Assembly: GCF_001888805.2 (NCBI RefSeq) | Contig: NZ_CP019113.1 | Coordinates: forward strand, 2,852,001 to 2,916,000 | DNA length: 64,000 nucleotides | Origin: Enterobacter sp. SA187 | GTDB lineage: Bacteria; Pseudomonadota; Gammaproteobacteria; Enterobacterales; Enterobacteriaceae | Direction: 5' to 3' | In this document: positions 38,078 through 48,079 of the stretch, piece after piece | How the letters are laid out: each line of letters starts with the position of its first letter | Numbering within the stretch: position 1 is the stretch's first letter | Translations under genes and position numbers: made by a program | The notes under the pieces: model-generated | Told to the model about the DNA's origin: nothing | Seen by the model: the letters and a program-made list of their open reading frames with translations, nothing else | Databases searched by the model: none

Positions 38078-38087
38078 GGGGGGGGGG
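38078..38087. repeat. Homopolymer of ten G
   Basis: Ten G in a row follow TTAAAGC in the gap between the lpxL end and the mdtG start. Such a tract is prone to slippage. It lies about 103 bases before the mdtG ATG. Confidence 0.9.
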
Positions 38088-38096
38088 AGAGAAGTT

Positions 38097-38127
38097 GCCG
38101 GGTGGCGCTGCCGCTTCCCCGGCTTAC
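38097..38127. repeat. REP-like palindrome between lpxL and mdtG
   Basis: GCCGGGTGGCG...CCCCGGCTTAC resembles the units at 9221-9355 and lies just after the lpxL stop on the transcript side. Confidence 0.5.
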
Positions 38128-38136
38128 AGATGAATG

Positions 38137-39057
38137 CTAATAACGGGAAGGAACGCCTTCCGGACGGGTCTTGAAGCGACGATGCAGCCACATGTACTGC
38201 TCCGGGGCCATCATGATGCATTTTTCGATCACGCCGTTCATCCAGGCGGCGGTGGTTTCGGCGTCATCCAGCGGCGGATCGTTTTGCGGATCCAGCATCA
38301 CCAGTTCGTAGCCCTTACCGCCGGGTTTACGGCGCGGCACAAAGGGAACGATGCTCGCCTGGGACATTCTCGCCAGCATCCAGGTGCCGGAAGTGGTCGC
38401 GGCCTGGTCTACGGCGAAAAAGGGCACGAACACGCTGGCGCGCGGGCCATAGTCGTGATCCGGCGCGTACCACACCACTTCGCCGTTTTTCAGCGCCCGC
38501 ACCATGCCTTTCAAATCCTTGCGGTCGAGCATGGTTTTATTGGAGCGCAGGCGTCCCCAGGTTTGCAGCAGGTCGATTACCGGGTTGTCATTCGGGCGAT
38601 AAACCCCGATCCCCGGCGTCTGCATACCAAACATACGTGCGCCCAGTTCGAGGGTCAGAAAATGCACCCCGATCAGCAGAATGCCGCGTTTCTGACGTTG
38701 CAGTTCATAGACCGGCTCAAAGTTGATGATGTCCGCCCAGCGGGCGATACGTTTGTCCGACCAGAACCAGGCCATGCCGGTTTCAAACAGGCCCATGCCC
38801 ACCGACTCAAAATTCTTCACCACCATGTCGTGGCGCGCCGCCTGACTCATTTCCGGGAAGCAAAGCTCCAGGTTACGGGTAGCGACATGCACACGACGCT
38901 TCATCAGGCGCATCGCCAGATGGCCAAGACCTGTACCCATCCGATAAATCACCGGGTAAGGGAGCTGAACCAGCAGCCACAGCAAACCAATACCAAACCA
39001 GGTTAACCAGTAGCGCGGATGAAGTAAGGCGGTGGAAAATTTGGGTAGATGTGTCAT
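38137..39057 (-). CDS. lpxL: Lipid A lauroyltransferase LpxL
   Basis: LpxL (HtrB) adds a laurate to the 2' position of the Kdo2-lipid A precursor at the inner membrane. The 306 residues equal E. coli LpxL. One N-terminal membrane segment is followed by the acyltransferase motif HFLTLE and the conserved [28 protein letters not shown] and [18 protein letters not shown]. The frame reaches 39078, but ATG 39057 ([17 protein letters not shown]) is the family start. Confidence 0.97.
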   Translation of the reverse strand: MTHLPKFSTALLHPRYWLTWFGIGLLWLLVQLPYPVIYRMGTGLGHLAMRLMKRRVHVATRNLELCFPEMSQAARHDMVVKNFESVGMGLFETGMAWFWSDKRIARWADIINFEPVYELQRQKRGILLIGVHFLTLELGARMFGMQTPGIGVYRPNDNPVIDLLQTWGRLRSNKTMLDRKDLKGMVRALKNGEVVWYAPDHDYGPRASVFVPFFAVDQAATTSGTWMLARMSQASIVPFVPRRKPGGKGYELVMLDPQNDPPLDDAETTAAWMNGVIEKCIMMAPEQYMWLHRRFKTRPEGVPSRY

Positions 39058-39279
39058 GTCATTCCTGTGATTCGACAAGCCGTGCGTTAATGCCTTCGCA
39101 CTAAGATAAATTCACCGACGTTTATGGCGGAGAAATCGTTCTTTCCAGAGCCTCGTTGCCTGGTATTTTTTCTGGTGAGTGAAATGTAGCGCAAAATGTA
39201 TGGATGTAAATTAACAGTATTTGCTATATGATGCTGCCCGTTTTTCACCCATCTCTCGTTATTGCAGGATAAGTACACC

Positions 39280-40329
39280 ATGCCAGTGTTACACAACCGC
39301 ATTTCGAATGAGGAGCTGAAGGCGCGTATGCTGGCGGAAGCCGAGCCGCGCACCACGGTCTCATTCTATAAGTATTTCACTATCTCCGATCCGAAAGCCA
39401 CGCGCGATGCCCTCTATCAGGCATTAACGGCGTTAAATGTTTTCGGGCGCATTTATTTAGCACATGAAGGCATCAATGCGCAAATCAGCGTGCCGCAAAG
39501 TCAGTTTGATGCGCTGCGTGACTGCCTCTATGCCTTTGATCCGGCGCTGGATGGTCTGCGACTGAACGTCGCGCTGGATGATGACGGAAAATCTTTCTGG
39601 GTGCTGCGCATGAAAGTGCGCGACCGTATCGTCGCCGATGGCATTGAAGATGAGACGTTTGATGCCAGCAATGTTGGGGATTATCTGAAGGCGGCGGAAG
39701 TAAACGCCATGCTGGACGATCCTGACGCGGTATTTATTGATATGCGCAACCACTACGAATACGAAGTGGGGCATTTTGAAGATGCGCTCGAAATTCCGGC
39801 GGACACGTTCCGCGAACAGTTGCCGAAAGCCGTTGAGATGATGCAGGAGCACAAAGACAAGAAAATTGTTATGTACTGTACCGGCGGCATTCGCTGCGAA
39901 AAAGCCAGCGCCTGGATGAAGCATAACGGTTTCAACAAAGTCTGGCATATCGAAGGCGGCATTATCGAGTACGCCCGTCGCGCCCGCGAGCAGGGACTGC
40001 CGGTGCGCTTTATCGGTAAAAACTTTGTCTTTGATGAACGCATGGGCGAGCGTATTTCCGACGATGTGATCGCTCAGTGTCATCAGTGCGGCGCGCCGTG
40101 CGACAGCCATACCAACTGTCTGAATGACGGTTGTCATCTGCTGTTTATTCAGTGTCCGGCCTGTGCCGAGAAGTTCAGCGGCTGTTGCAGTGTGTTGTGT
40201 CAGGAGGAGCGGGCGCTGCCGGAAGAAGAACAGCGTCGCCGTCGGGCTGGTCGTGAAAACGGCAATAAAATCTTCAACAAATCCCGTGGTCGTCTGAATA
40301 CCCAGCTTGGGATCCCCGATCCGGAATAA
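39280..40329 (+). CDS. trhO: tRNA uridine(34) hydroxylase TrhO
   Basis: TrhO (YceA) makes 5-hydroxyuridine at position 34 of several tRNAs, using oxygen. The 349 residues match E. coli YceA along their length. An N-terminal acylphosphatase-like domain is followed by a rhodanese domain with the active Cys in [15 protein letters not shown]. The C-terminal part is Cys-rich ([27 protein letters not shown]) and probably binds metal. ATG 39280 gives the family start MPVLHNRIS. It is divergent from lpxL. Confidence 0.96.
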   Translation: MPVLHNRISNEELKARMLAEAEPRTTVSFYKYFTISDPKATRDALYQALTALNVFGRIYLAHEGINAQISVPQSQFDALRDCLYAFDPALDGLRLNVALDDDGKSFWVLRMKVRDRIVADGIEDETFDASNVGDYLKAAEVNAMLDDPDAVFIDMRNHYEYEVGHFEDALEIPADTFREQLPKAVEMMQEHKDKKIVMYCTGGIRCEKASAWMKHNGFNKVWHIEGGIIEYARRAREQGLPVRFIGKNFVFDERMGERISDDVIAQCHQCGAPCDSHTNCLNDGCHLLFIQCPACAEKFSGCCSVLCQEERALPEEEQRRRRAGRENGNKIFNKSRGRLNTQLGIPDPE

Positions 40330-40333
40330 ATTG

Positions 40334-40364
40334 TTGCCGGGTGACGCAGCTGCGCACCCGGCAA
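40334..40364. terminator. Bidirectional hairpin between trhO and yceI
   Basis: TTGCCGGGTG / CACCCGGCAA forms a 10-bp stem between the convergent trhO and yceI stops. An inner GCAGCTGC is also self-complementary. Confidence 0.65.
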
Positions 40365-40374
40365 TCATTCTGCA

Positions 40375-40950
40375 TTACTTCTTACGCACGCCTTCCACCG
40401 AAATAATCAGATCCACATCCTGAGACGCCGGACCGAGATCGGTAGTGATGTTGTAATCTTTCAGCTTGATTTTACCCGCCGCTTCAAAGCCCGCGCGTAC
40501 GCCGCCCCAGGGATCATCGCCCTGACCGATCAGTTTCGCTTTCAGCGTGACAGGTTTGGTGACGCCGTTCAGCGTCAGATCACCGGTAATATCCAGCGCA
40601 TCGCCGTCTTTCTTCACTGCGGTTGACGCAAAGGTCGCCTGCGGGAATTTCGCCACGTTCAGGAACTCGGCGCTGCGCAGGTGCTTATCACGCTCGGCAT
40701 GGTTAGTGTCCACGCTTTTGGTATTGATGGTGACGTTCACTTTATCCGCCGCCGGGTTTTTCTCATCGAAGGTGAAGGTGCCGTCAAAATCTTTAAACGT
40801 ACCGTACAGCCAGCTGTAGCCCAGGTGCTGAATACGGAAGTTAACGAAGGCGTGCTGGCCCTCTTTGTCAATTTTATAATCTGCTGCCACGGCAGAGCCG
40901 GTAGTGAACAGCAGGGCGCTCAGGGCGAGGGCGGTAATACTTTTCTTCAT
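40375..40950 (-). CDS. yceI: Periplasmic YceI-family lipid-binding protein
   Basis: YceI is a periplasmic lipocalin-like beta-barrel thought to bind an isoprenoid or amide lipid. In E. coli it is induced by high pH and osmotic shock. The 191 residues equal E. coli YceI. The signal peptide [22 protein letters not shown] is followed by the highly conserved [20 protein letters not shown]. The frame begins six bases earlier. It follows yceJ by two bases, as in the E. coli operon. Confidence 0.96.
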   Translation of the reverse strand: MKKSITALALSALLFTTGSAVAADYKIDKEGQHAFVNFRIQHLGYSWLYGTFKDFDGTFTFDEKNPAADKVNVTINTKSVDTNHAERDKHLRSAEFLNVAKFPQATFASTAVKKDGDALDITGDLTLNGVTKPVTLKAKLIGQGDDPWGGVRAGFEAAGKIKLKDYNITTDLGPASQDVDLIISVEGVRKK

Positions 40951-40952
40951 CG

Positions 40953-41519
40953 TCATACTCCGGAGTCAGGGGATGATTTACCCAGCATGCGCTTGAGGGT
41001 GTCATCTTTATCAATGAAATGGTGCTTGAGAGCGGCAAGCGCATGCAGCGCGGAGAAGATCACCACGCCCCAGGCCAGCCATAGATGGATTTCACCTGCC
41101 AGATCCGCCTGAACCCCGGCGTCGGCAAAGGTGGCGGGGATCTCGAACCAGCCGAAAACGCTGATGGGTTTTCCGTCGGCGGTGGAGATCAGGTAACCGC
41201 TGAACACAATGGCGAACAGCAGGGCATAGAGGGCGACATGTCCGGCCACGGCGGCCAGACGGGTGGTGCGCGACCAGGATTTCAGCGCCGCAGGCGGCGG
41301 CGAGATCCAGCGCCACAGCAGACGCACCACCAGCCCCATCATCAGCAGAATGCCGATGCTTTTGTGCAGTTCAGGTGCCTGGTGATACCAGCCGTCATAA
41401 TAGCTGAGCGTCACCATCCATAATCCCAGGGCAAACATGCCATACACCACCAGCGCCATCACCCAGTGGAGTGTCATCGACAGCACGCCGTAACGGCGGG
41501 GAGAATTACGCCATTGCAT
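40953..41519 (-). CDS. yceJ: Cytochrome b561 family protein YceJ
   Basis: This 188-residue four-helix inner-membrane cytochrome b561 homologue has haem-ligand histidines visible in [30 protein letters not shown] and EIHLWLAWG. It probably moves electrons in the membrane, perhaps for the lipid-binding partner YceI made from the next gene. ATG 41519 ([11 protein letters not shown]) restores the E. coli length. An in-frame ATG at 41543 is less likely. Confidence 0.93.
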   Translation of the reverse strand: MQWRNSPRRYGVLSMTLHWVMALVVYGMFALGLWMVTLSYYDGWYHQAPELHKSIGILLMMGLVVRLLWRWISPPPAALKSWSRTTRLAAVAGHVALYALLFAIVFSGYLISTADGKPISVFGWFEIPATFADAGVQADLAGEIHLWLAWGVVIFSALHALAALKHHFIDKDDTLKRMLGKSSPDSGV

Positions 41520-41787
41520 ATAAATGTCCGTTTTAAATAACAAGGTGAAAGTAAAATGGCGCGGCGAAAATAATATTGCAACTTATAAATAACAAAAATA
41601 AACAATATTTTTACTTATTCATTTTTATTGATGGATTGATGGCTTTGGCATTCAATGATTTCGTTATAAATCGCGGTCCGGAGTGGTGGCGGGCGCTACA
41701 ACAGGGGGTTATAAGTTATAACCCTCATTCAAAAATACTGGGCAGAAAAGCGCGGATCTTCAGGAAATGTCAATTTTTGTCAGGGGA

Positions 41788-41904
41788 TTAATCAATATAA
41801 AAGAGATAGATAATATCCAGTATGCCCAGCACCAGCCAGAAAATGAGATAGAGCATAAAATGCTCGCGGATATTATTCATAAAAAATTCAAATATACGAC
41901 GCAT
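41788..41904 (-). CDS. yceO: Small membrane protein YceO
   Basis: This 38-residue protein reads MRRIFEFFMNNIREHLMLY, followed by a hydrophobic segment ending YLFYID. It matches E. coli YceO, which shares the NNIREHLMLYL core and occupies the same place between yceJ and solA. One membrane span is predicted. The function is unknown. E. coli YceO has been linked to biofilm and stress phenotypes. Coding is supported by the conserved sequence and synteny. Confidence 0.8.
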   Translation of the reverse strand: MRRIFEFFMNNIREHFMLYLIFWLVLGILDIIYLFYID

Positions 41905-41932
41905 CGCGTTACCTGGGTTCAGATAATGAAAA

Positions 41933-41953
41933 CAGGCCCGACGGGCGGGCCTG
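41933..41953 (-). terminator. Terminator after solA
   Basis: On the minus strand CAGGCCCG / CGGGCCTG is followed by TTTTC. It lies six bases past the solA stop and before yceO. Confidence 0.75.
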
Positions 41954-41958
41954 CGGTA

Positions 41959-43080
41959 TCAGGATTTATCGAAACGGCTAAGGGCGAAGGGCGTCAGATC
42001 AAAAGATGGCGTCTGCCCGGCGGCAAAACGGGCGGCAATTTCACCCAGCACCGGCGCGAACTTGAAGCCATGCCCGCTCAGTCCGCTGACCAGCAGCGTG
42101 TTGTCATGGCCCGGCAGGGTGTCGATGATAAAGTCCTCGTCCGGGGAATTATCATAGGTGCAGGCCGCGCCGTGCAGACAGCAGCCAATGCCCGGCAGGA
42201 ACTGACGCAGGAAAGGAAAGGCTTCCGAACCATCGGTAGCCACGCTGCCAAAGGGCGTGCGCTCCTCTTCTGAAGAAATAATCTGTCCGCCGTTATGCCT
42301 GCCGATTTTCAGCGCGTCATCCTCAGCCGGAAAACCGTAGAACTGATCGCCGGAGGGCATCTCGCCGGTAAAGGCCGGGAAGTTGTTTTTGGCGCTGTAA
42401 CGGCCATCGGCCTGATACCAGGCGAAAATCTTGCGTACCGGCTGCACCGGCAGGGAGGGGAGCAGCCGCGTGACCCAGGTGCCGGCGCTCACCAGCAGCT
42501 TCGCGCCGCTGTACTGACCGTCGGCGGTGTCAATGGTGACGCCGTCATCATGATGATGGATAGCGGTAACCGGGCAGTTAAACAGCTGGGCGCAGCCCGC
42601 TTCACGGGCGAGGCGGATCCAGGTTTTCACCGCCAGTTCGCTGCGCAGAAAGCCGGACTGTGACTCAAACAGACCGATATACCCTTCAGGGACGCGGATC
42701 TCCGGCCAGCGCGCCATCAGCGCTGCCGCATCGAGGCGTTCGACGTCAAGATTAAATTCACGGGCGCTTTGCGCCACGTTTGCGAGGAAAGCGGAATCCG
42801 CAGGACCCAGGTTGATGACGCCGGTGCGTTCAAAGACCGCTTCACCGCTGTCAGCGGCAAGCTCATCCCACAGGCTCTGGGCGCGCAGCACCAGCGGAAC
42901 ATATTTCTCGCCTTCACCATAGGCGTGGCGGATAAGGCGGGTGTCACCATGATGGCTGCCGTGCTGATGAGGCGGCAGCCAGGCGTCGGTCATCAGGACA
43001 TTCAGCCCGGCGCGTGTGGCATAGTAGCCTGCCGCAGCCCCTACAGAGCCGCTGCCGACGATAATCAGGTCATATTTCAT
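41959..43080 (-). CDS. solA: N-methyl-L-tryptophan oxidase
   Basis: SolA is a monomeric sarcosine-oxidase-like flavoenzyme that demethylates N-methyltryptophan and releases formaldehyde and peroxide. The 373 residues (E. coli 372) begin with the FAD motif [21 protein letters not shown]. The covalent-FAD Cys is in [17 protein letters not shown]. The conserved [24 protein letters not shown] is intact. It is monocistronic, upstream of yceO and downstream of bssS on the same strand. Confidence 0.95.
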   Translation of the reverse strand: MKYDLIIVGSGSVGAAAGYYATRAGLNVLMTDAWLPPHQHGSHHGDTRLIRHAYGEGEKYVPLVLRAQSLWDELAADSGEAVFERTGVINLGPADSAFLANVAQSAREFNLDVERLDAAALMARWPEIRVPEGYIGLFESQSGFLRSELAVKTWIRLAREAGCAQLFNCPVTAIHHHDDGVTIDTADGQYSGAKLLVSAGTWVTRLLPSLPVQPVRKIFAWYQADGRYSAKNNFPAFTGEMPSGDQFYGFPAEDDALKIGRHNGGQIISSEEERTPFGSVATDGSEAFPFLRQFLPGIGCCLHGAACTYDNSPDEDFIIDTLPGHDNTLLVSGLSGHGFKFAPVLGEIAARFAAGQTPSFDLTPFALSRFDKS

Positions 43081-43152
43081 TACGCTCTCCTGGCAAATTC
43101 TTCAGGCAGGAGAGTAATTAACCTGTATGGGATATACAAGCCAGAAATAAAT

Positions 43153-43174
43153 CAGGCACCCGAATGGGTGCCTG
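43153..43174 (-). terminator. Terminator after bssS
   Basis: CAGGCACCC-GAAT-GGGTGCCTG forms a 9-bp stem. On the minus strand it is followed by ATTTATTTCT. It lies between bssS and solA. Confidence 0.75.
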
Positions 43175-43196
43175 GAGGACAGAAGATACTCACGAT

Positions 43197-43451
43197 CTAG
43201 TGTCTGCGATACTCATCTGCCTGATAGTCACCGGATTCGATCTTGGCGATCCCTGCTTCCAGAATCGAAATAAACTGACGGGCAACTTCAGTGGTGAGCC
43301 ACAGCGTCTGGCCGACCTCAGTGTCATCACGGTCGGGCTGGCTTGGGGTCTGATAGTGCAAACGCAGCATCATGGCATCGTAACTGTCTACGGTGCTGAT
43401 GTCCCACCCTACGAGCGGATGAGTTTGAATGACTTCATTATTTTTAACCAT
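43197..43451 (-). CDS. bssS: Biofilm formation regulator BssS
   Basis: BssS is an 84-residue protein tied to indole- and AI-2-linked control of biofilm and motility in E. coli. How it acts is not known. The sequence is nearly identical to E. coli (NNEVIQTHPLVGWDISTVDSYDA, SILEAGIAKIESGDYQ). The frame extends to 43481, but ATG 43451 gives the E. coli start. It lies between solA and dinI on the same strand, with separate hairpins. Confidence 0.93.
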   Translation of the reverse strand: MVKNNEVIQTHPLVGWDISTVDSYDAMMLRLHYQTPSQPDRDDTEVGQTLWLTTEVARQFISILEAGIAKIESGDYQADEYRRH

Positions 43452-43674
43452 TTCAACCCCCATTTGCGTACGTGAATACAACGATTATTGAGGTTCAATG
43501 CGTGTTTTTCTGAAGCAGCTTAAGTATATCAATAATTAACGTGAATGCGTTAATTATTAGAACTATCGGCAATTCCGTCTTTTTATTTAAATTTTTTTGA
43601 AAGAAACGGGCAGGAGATACGGGCTGTTTTTCACCATCCTCTGATTTCAATAAGGAAATGGCGGAAAAAAATGC

Positions 43675-43696
43675 AAAAAAGCCGGGGCGACCCGGC
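43675..43696 (-). terminator. Rho-independent terminator after dinI
   Basis: On the minus strand GCCGGG-TCG-CCCCGGC is followed by six T, 40 bases past the dinI stop. Confidence 0.85.
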
Positions 43697-43735
43697 AAGA
43701 AGAACAATGAGGGTACTGCTTAGTGAGGTTGTAGT

Positions 43736-43981
43736 TTAATCCTGTCTGAACCAGTCATCGGCGCTTTCCCAGGTTTCCTGGAGAATTTCGCTGACGCGGT
43801 CTTTATCTTCTTTCGCCGCGCCGAACACCGTCAGGCTGTTGGCGGCGGCGAAACGTACTGAAACTTTGCCTTCGCTGTGCGGATAGTCGTCACAGACGCG
43901 GCGGGAGAGTTCCTGAGCCAGCGCATCAATAGCGCCCGGCGGTAAGGCGGTGGTTCTGGCGATAGTCACTTCGATACGCAT
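43736..43981 (-). CDS. dinI: DNA damage-inducible protein DinI
   Basis: DinI binds RecA filaments and steadies them, limiting UmuD and LexA cleavage late in the SOS response. The 81 residues equal E. coli DinI. The strongly acidic C-terminal helix EDKDRVSEILQETWESADDWF is the RecA-contacting part. A LexA box overlaps the promoter region at 44003-44018. The second family member msgA at 214-453 has the same operator. Confidence 0.96.
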   Translation of the reverse strand: MRIEVTIARTTALPPGAIDALAQELSRRVCDDYPHSEGKVSVRFAAANSLTVFGAAKEDKDRVSEILQETWESADDWFRQD

Positions 43982-43990
43982 AGTAGCCCC

Positions 43991-44018
43991 CTGTATAATT
44001 TACTGGTTATTTATACAG
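43991..44018 (-). promoter_or_regulatory. LexA box(es) upstream of dinI
   Basis: Bases 44003-44018 read CTGTATAAATAACCAG on the minus strand, identical to the box upstream of msgA. A weaker overlapping CTGT-N8-CTGG lies at 43991-44006 and could be a second, lower-affinity site. Confidence 0.8.
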
Positions 44019-44055
44019 TCATTACCCTGCATTTACAACAGGGGGCAGCGAATTT

Positions 44056-45102
44056 TTAACGCTTCACGCGCCAGCGCACGGTTTCTCCGGCGAGGAAGGG
44101 CACCAGGGTGTCGTCGGTAAGGGCAATGCTTTCCGGCACCTGCTCCTCCTGACGCTCCAGCTCCACAAAACTCTCATTGACCGGCAGGCCGTAAAAACGC
44201 GGACCATTCAGCGAGCAGAAGGCTTCGAAGTGCGCAAGCGCCCCCATCTCCTCAAACACCGTGGCATAGCTTGCCAGCGCCGTCGGCGCGTTAAAGCAGC
44301 CCGCACAGCCACAGCTTGCTTCTTTACGATGACGGGCATGGGGGGCAGAGTCGGTGCCAAGGAAAGCGCGCGTAAAACCGCTGGCGACCAGTTCACGCAG
44401 CGCCTGCTGGTGGATATTACGCTTTAGGATCGGCAGGCAGTACAGGTGCGGGCGCACGCCGCCCACCAGCATATGGTTGCGGTTAAACATCAAATGCTGT
44501 GGCGTGATGGTGGCGGCCAGCAGCTCATTGCCGTCGCGCACATAGTCGGCGGCATCTTTGGTGGTGATGTGTTCAAACACCACTTTCAGACCCGGCAGAC
44601 GCTGACGCAGCGGCTCCATCACGGTGTCGATAAAGCGCGCTTCCCGATCAAAAATATCAATATCCGCGTGCGTGACTTCACCGTGCACCAGCAGCGGCAT
44701 GCCCAGTTTTTCCATGCGCGTCAGCACCGGCATAATGGCGTCAATGCTGGTCACGCCGTGGCTGGAGTTGGTGGTGGCGTTAGCCGGGTAAAGCTTGGCG
44801 GCGGTAAACACCTTTTCGTTAAAGCCGCGTTCGATTTCGTCCGGATCCAGCGTATCGGTCAGATAGCAGGTCATTAATGGCGTGAAATCATGTCCGGCGG
44901 GGACGGCGTCGAGAATGCGCTGGCGATAGGCGATGGCGGCATCAACGGTAGTGATGGGCGGCACCAGGTTCGGCATGATGATCGCCCGGCCATACAGCTC
45001 ACTGGTGTAGGGCACGACCGTTTTCAGCATATCGCCGTCACGAAGATGAATGTGCCAGTCGTCTGGGCGGCGGATTTTCAAAACCTGGGGTTGTGCTGTC
45101 AT
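44056..45102 (-). CDS. pyrC: Dihydroorotase PyrC
   Basis: PyrC closes N-carbamoyl-aspartate to dihydroorotate in pyrimidine synthesis. The 348 residues equal E. coli PyrC. The binuclear zinc site is visible: His pair in [11 protein letters not shown], the carboxylated Lys in [16 protein letters not shown], His in HGEVTH and FEHIT, and Asp in LGTDSAPH. Upstream lie a PurR-box-like palindrome and a leader able to hide the ribosome binding site, so control by purines and by CTP level is likely, as in E. coli. Confidence 0.98.
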   Translation of the reverse strand: MTAQPQVLKIRRPDDWHIHLRDGDMLKTVVPYTSELYGRAIIMPNLVPPITTVDAAIAYRQRILDAVPAGHDFTPLMTCYLTDTLDPDEIERGFNEKVFTAAKLYPANATTNSSHGVTSIDAIMPVLTRMEKLGMPLLVHGEVTHADIDIFDREARFIDTVMEPLRQRLPGLKVVFEHITTKDAADYVRDGNELLAATITPQHLMFNRNHMLVGGVRPHLYCLPILKRNIHQQALRELVASGFTRAFLGTDSAPHARHRKEASCGCAGCFNAPTALASYATVFEEMGALAHFEAFCSLNGPRFYGLPVNESFVELERQEEQVPESIALTDDTLVPFLAGETVRWRVKR

Positions 45103-45160
45103 GAGTGCGCTCCGGCTTGCGTGGTAATCAGTCAGTGATGGCTGGTTTTATGCCGGGCAC
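45103..45160 (-). promoter_or_regulatory. pyrC leader with hairpin covering the ribosome binding site
   Basis: On the minus strand GTGCCCGGC near the likely transcript start can pair with GCCGGAGCGCAC, which holds the GGAG ribosome binding site. In E. coli and Salmonella, CTP-dependent choice of start base decides whether this hairpin forms. A -10 like TATCCT lies at 45163-45168. Confidence 0.65.
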
Positions 45161-45169
45161 AAAGGATAG

Positions 45170-45185
45170 GCGTAAACGTTTTCGT
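45170..45185. promoter_or_regulatory. PurR box upstream of pyrC
   Basis: On the minus strand ACGAAAACGTTTACGC matches the PurR consensus ACGCAAACGTTTNC with few differences, just upstream of the -10. E. coli pyrC is a known PurR target. Confidence 0.7.
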
Positions 45186-45213
45186 TTGCATCCCTTTTCC
45201 GCACAGGACGCAT

Positions 45214-45235
45214 AAAAAAGGGCGCCTGGCGCCCC
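45214..45235 (-). terminator. Rho-independent terminator after yceB
   Basis: On the minus strand GGGGCGCC-AG-GCGCCC is followed by six T, just past the yceB stop and before the pyrC control region. Confidence 0.85.
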
Positions 45236-45239
45236 TGGG

Positions 45240-45800
45240 TTAGTCAGTAAAAGGGATGACGATTTCGCCGGGTTTGACTTCAAGCCCTTTCGCGAATTTC
45301 TTCGCCAGCGCTTCCCCCTGGCTGCTATCTTCCCTCAGCACATAGGCGGGTTGCTGGTTAAAGTAGTTACGCAGCGACTGGTTAAGATAGGGCATCAGCG
45401 TCTGAATGACGCTCTGCATTTTCTGCGGCGTGACGGTGGCATCCACCACTTCCATCTCCTGCAGGTAGATTTCGCCTTTCTCTTTATTGAAAACCGGCAG
45501 CGCTTTCAGCTTCAGCGCAATGGTGGCCTTCTGGCTGCCGAAAAGGGAATTCATATCCAGATTCGCATCGCCGGTAAGGGTGACTTTATTGGGCTCTTCG
45601 CGGCCAATCGCGCTGCTCAGATTACGCAGCACAATGTGCGCGTCCGCCACGCCCGGCACGCCAATATCGCGGGAGAAATCGTTACGTTTTTGCAGCGCCT
45701 GATTAATTTCCTGCTCACTTACGGTGTACTGGGTTAACGGATTACACCCGGCGAGTAAACCACTCACAATCAGCGTGGCGGCTAAGACTATCTTCTTCAT
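45240..45800 (-). CDS. yceB: Lipoprotein YceB (DUF1439)
   Basis: This 186-residue lipoprotein equals E. coli YceB in length. The signal MKKIVLAATLIVSGLLAGC ends in a lipobox. The body shows the DUF1439 features GREEPNKVTLTGDANLDMNSLFGSQKA and the end VKPGEIVIPFTD. It is probably anchored in the outer membrane, and its lipid-binding-like fold suggests a role with hydrophobic ligands, which is unproven. ATG 45800 is chosen over upstream starts on length and lipobox grounds. Confidence 0.93.
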   Translation of the reverse strand: MKKIVLAATLIVSGLLAGCNPLTQYTVSEQEINQALQKRNDFSRDIGVPGVADAHIVLRNLSSAIGREEPNKVTLTGDANLDMNSLFGSQKATIALKLKALPVFNKEKGEIYLQEMEVVDATVTPQKMQSVIQTLMPYLNQSLRNYFNQQPAYVLREDSSQGEALAKKFAKGLEVKPGEIVIPFTD

Positions 45801-45926
45801 CGGTTTCCTCAACATGACACCTTTATGCCAATCGTGACATAAAGGAGCATCCCGCACCAGTGCGGCACATGCCAGCAGAAAACACCGAAAAGCATGACGG
45901 GCGCTTTCGCACCCGTCCCGTTACGC

Positions 45927-46574
45927 TCAGATTGCCATGGATGAGAGCAGATTAATCTGCGTCTGTTTGGCCATATTGTCGCGGTAATCCGCCACGCGGG
46001 TCGGCCAGGTGATGCCTGACACCAGCGTCAGGTTACGCAGCAGCGGGAAGAGATGAATGTCATCCTCAGAGAGTTCGCCATTAACGGCGTTAGGCTTGAC
46101 GATGAGCTTATCCAGCGCCCGCAGGTCGTCGCTGATGTTCTTAACCAGCCCGGCGGAGTGGGCGAGGTGCTCCGCAAAATCGCCGATAGCCGCCTCCTTT
46201 TTCGCCACAAAATACGCGCGCGCTTCCGGCGTGGCGAACTCATCAAAGGGGGATTTGGCAAAGCGCGGGATCAGCAGGCGATTCACATAGCCATTCACCT
46301 TGCGCAGCCAGTCGGCAATGGCCGGATTCTGCGCGCCAGTGAGCAGCGGCTGGTGGTCAAGCTGATCAACATAGTGGACGATATCCATGCTTTCCGGGAG
46401 ATAGCGGCTGTCGTCCTTTTGCAGGATCGGCGCCATCTTCTGACCAATCATACGCACCGGCGTGGCTTCGTCATCATTGAGTAACACGTTCAGTTCGACG
46501 GGGAGATTCTTCAGGCCGAAAATCATGCGGGCTTTAAGACAGAACGGACAGTGATCGTAGATATAGAGCTTCAC
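45927..46574 (-). CDS. grxB: Glutaredoxin 2
   Basis: GrxB is an unusual large glutaredoxin (215 residues, same as E. coli) with a glutathione-transferase-like fold. It reduces disulfides and protein-glutathione adducts using glutathione. The active site is CPFC at residues 9-12. The start is a GTG with a GGAGG site six bases upstream, which gives the family start (V)KLYIYDHCPFC. The open frame upstream of it is not conserved. It lies after mdtH on the same strand, 64 bases apart. Confidence 0.95.
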   Translation of the reverse strand: MKLYIYDHCPFCLKARMIFGLKNLPVELNVLLNDDEATPVRMIGQKMAPILQKDDSRYLPESMDIVHYVDQLDHQPLLTGAQNPAIADWLRKVNGYVNRLLIPRFAKSPFDEFATPEARAYFVAKKEAAIGDFAEHLAHSAGLVKNISDDLRALDKLIVKPNAVNGELSEDDIHLFPLLRNLTLVSGITWPTRVADYRDNMAKQTQINLLSSMAI

Positions 46575-46638
46575 GTTTCTCCTCCAGATGATTGTGGTTC
46601 TCACTTTCAGTATGGAAGAGAAAAATGCGGCTTTCAAA

Positions 46639-47847
46639 TCAGATGCCTGGCTCCGGCACCTCTGTGCGGGCGCTTTTCTGGCTGAACTGCCACCACAAGG
46701 CAACAAAGGTGGCAAGACCGATTAGCCCCAGCATCAGCCAGGGCAGCTCCGGTTGCGCCGACAGTTTTCCGGCGTCAAACAGCCAGCCGCCGCCCGCGTA
46801 ACCCAGCGCACCGCCAAAAGCCAGCCCCAGTCGACTAAAGCCCATATAGCTGCCCCGCGCACGGGCGTCAGCCAGATCCGCCCCCAGGGTTTCCCGCGCC
46901 GGTTCGGCGATAATCGCGCCGAGATAAAACAGACAAATCAGCATAAACAGCTGTTGCAGCGAGCCGACCATACCTACCGGCAACAGGCTGAGCGACATCA
47001 GCAGCAGCCCGGCCATCAGGCGATGCTCAAGGCGAAAACGCTTCTCGCTCCAGCGGGCGATGGGATAGAGCAGGGTCAGCGACAGGCAGGCTTCAATGGC
47101 GTACATCCATTTCACCGCGGCAGGGGATCCGGCGATATCGTTGACCATAATCGGCAGCATCAGCATCACCTGGACCGCCAGCATGTAATAACCGGTCAGC
47201 GTCAGCACGTAGGTCACAAAGCGTTTATCGCGCAGCACCCGCTGTAGCCCTTCGCGCACCGGCGTTTTCACCGTCGACAGCTTCCACGCCGGTAACAGCC
47301 AGGCGTTAAAGCCCGCGCAGAGGATAAACAGCACCGCGCCGGTGGCGCACACCAGGCGAAAATCGTACTGCAACAGCCAGCTTCCCAGCAGCGCGCCAAT
47401 CACCGCCCCGGCGCTGTCCTGCATCATCAGCAGCGAGAAAAAGCGGCCGCGCTGCCGGGGACGCACCAGTTTGACCACCAGCGCCGAGCGCGGCGGATCG
47501 AACAGCGTTCCGCCAAGCCCGGAAAGAATGCAGGAAAACCACAGCAGCCAGGGTTCATGCGCCACCGCCATGGCGGCAAATCCGGCGGCGCGCAGCAGCA
47601 TACCGGTGACGATCATCGGCTTGGCGCCAAAGCGATCCGCCACCGCGCCGCCGAAAATCCCCAGCCCCTGCTGGACAAACTGACGCAGGCCGAGGGCAAT
47701 ACCAACCATCAGCGCCGCCCAGCCAAGCTGATCGACAAAACGAATAGAGATAAGCGGGAAGACGACAAAGAAGCCCAGCACCACCAGCATATTGTCGATT
47801 AGCAGGAAATATTTACCCATGCTCCGTGCCTGCGATACGCGGGACAT
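46639..47847 (-). CDS. mdtH: MFS multidrug transporter MdtH
   Basis: MdtH is a DHA1-family 12-segment transporter. It gives some quinolone resistance when overexpressed in E. coli. The 402 residues equal E. coli MdtH. Visible motifs are [22 protein letters not shown] (motif A) and [23 protein letters not shown] 47847 ([23 protein letters not shown]) is the family start, six codons inside the open frame. It is divergent from rimJ. Confidence 0.95.
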   Translation of the reverse strand: MSRVSQARSMGKYFLLIDNMLVVLGFFVVFPLISIRFVDQLGWAALMVGIALGLRQFVQQGLGIFGGAVADRFGAKPMIVTGMLLRAAGFAAMAVAHEPWLLWFSCILSGLGGTLFDPPRSALVVKLVRPRQRGRFFSLLMMQDSAGAVIGALLGSWLLQYDFRLVCATGAVLFILCAGFNAWLLPAWKLSTVKTPVREGLQRVLRDKRFVTYVLTLTGYYMLAVQVMLMLPIMVNDIAGSPAAVKWMYAIEACLSLTLLYPIARWSEKRFRLEHRLMAGLLLMSLSLLPVGMVGSLQQLFMLICLFYLGAIIAEPARETLGADLADARARGSYMGFSRLGLAFGGALGYAGGGWLFDAGKLSAQPELPWLMLGLIGLATFVALWWQFSQKSARTEVPEPGI

Positions 47848-48079
47848 CTCCCCTCCGGGGAACAAAAAATCACCCGCTTATTCTGCGGGGTGGCGCAGCA
47901 TTTTCCCACCCGCCGCAGCGACAATATTTTTTCATCAAACCACCGCTTTGATTGATGACCTTCATCGAAACTCCATTCCGGCGCAGAAAATGGTATGTTG
48001 CTGTTTTCACAGACCGGCATTGCGCAGGTATAGTTAAGGAAAAGGGGTAACAAGACGTGAGCGGAAGGAGTGGTTATTG

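Noticed and set aside
41767..42273. 168-codon plus-strand open frame across yceO and the solA end
   Set aside because: It is antisense to yceO and solA, both supported by homology.
43495..43707. 70-codon minus-strand open frame between bssS and dinI
   Set aside because: Its start region overlaps the dinI terminator and the sequence is low-complexity AT-rich. Nothing supports translation.
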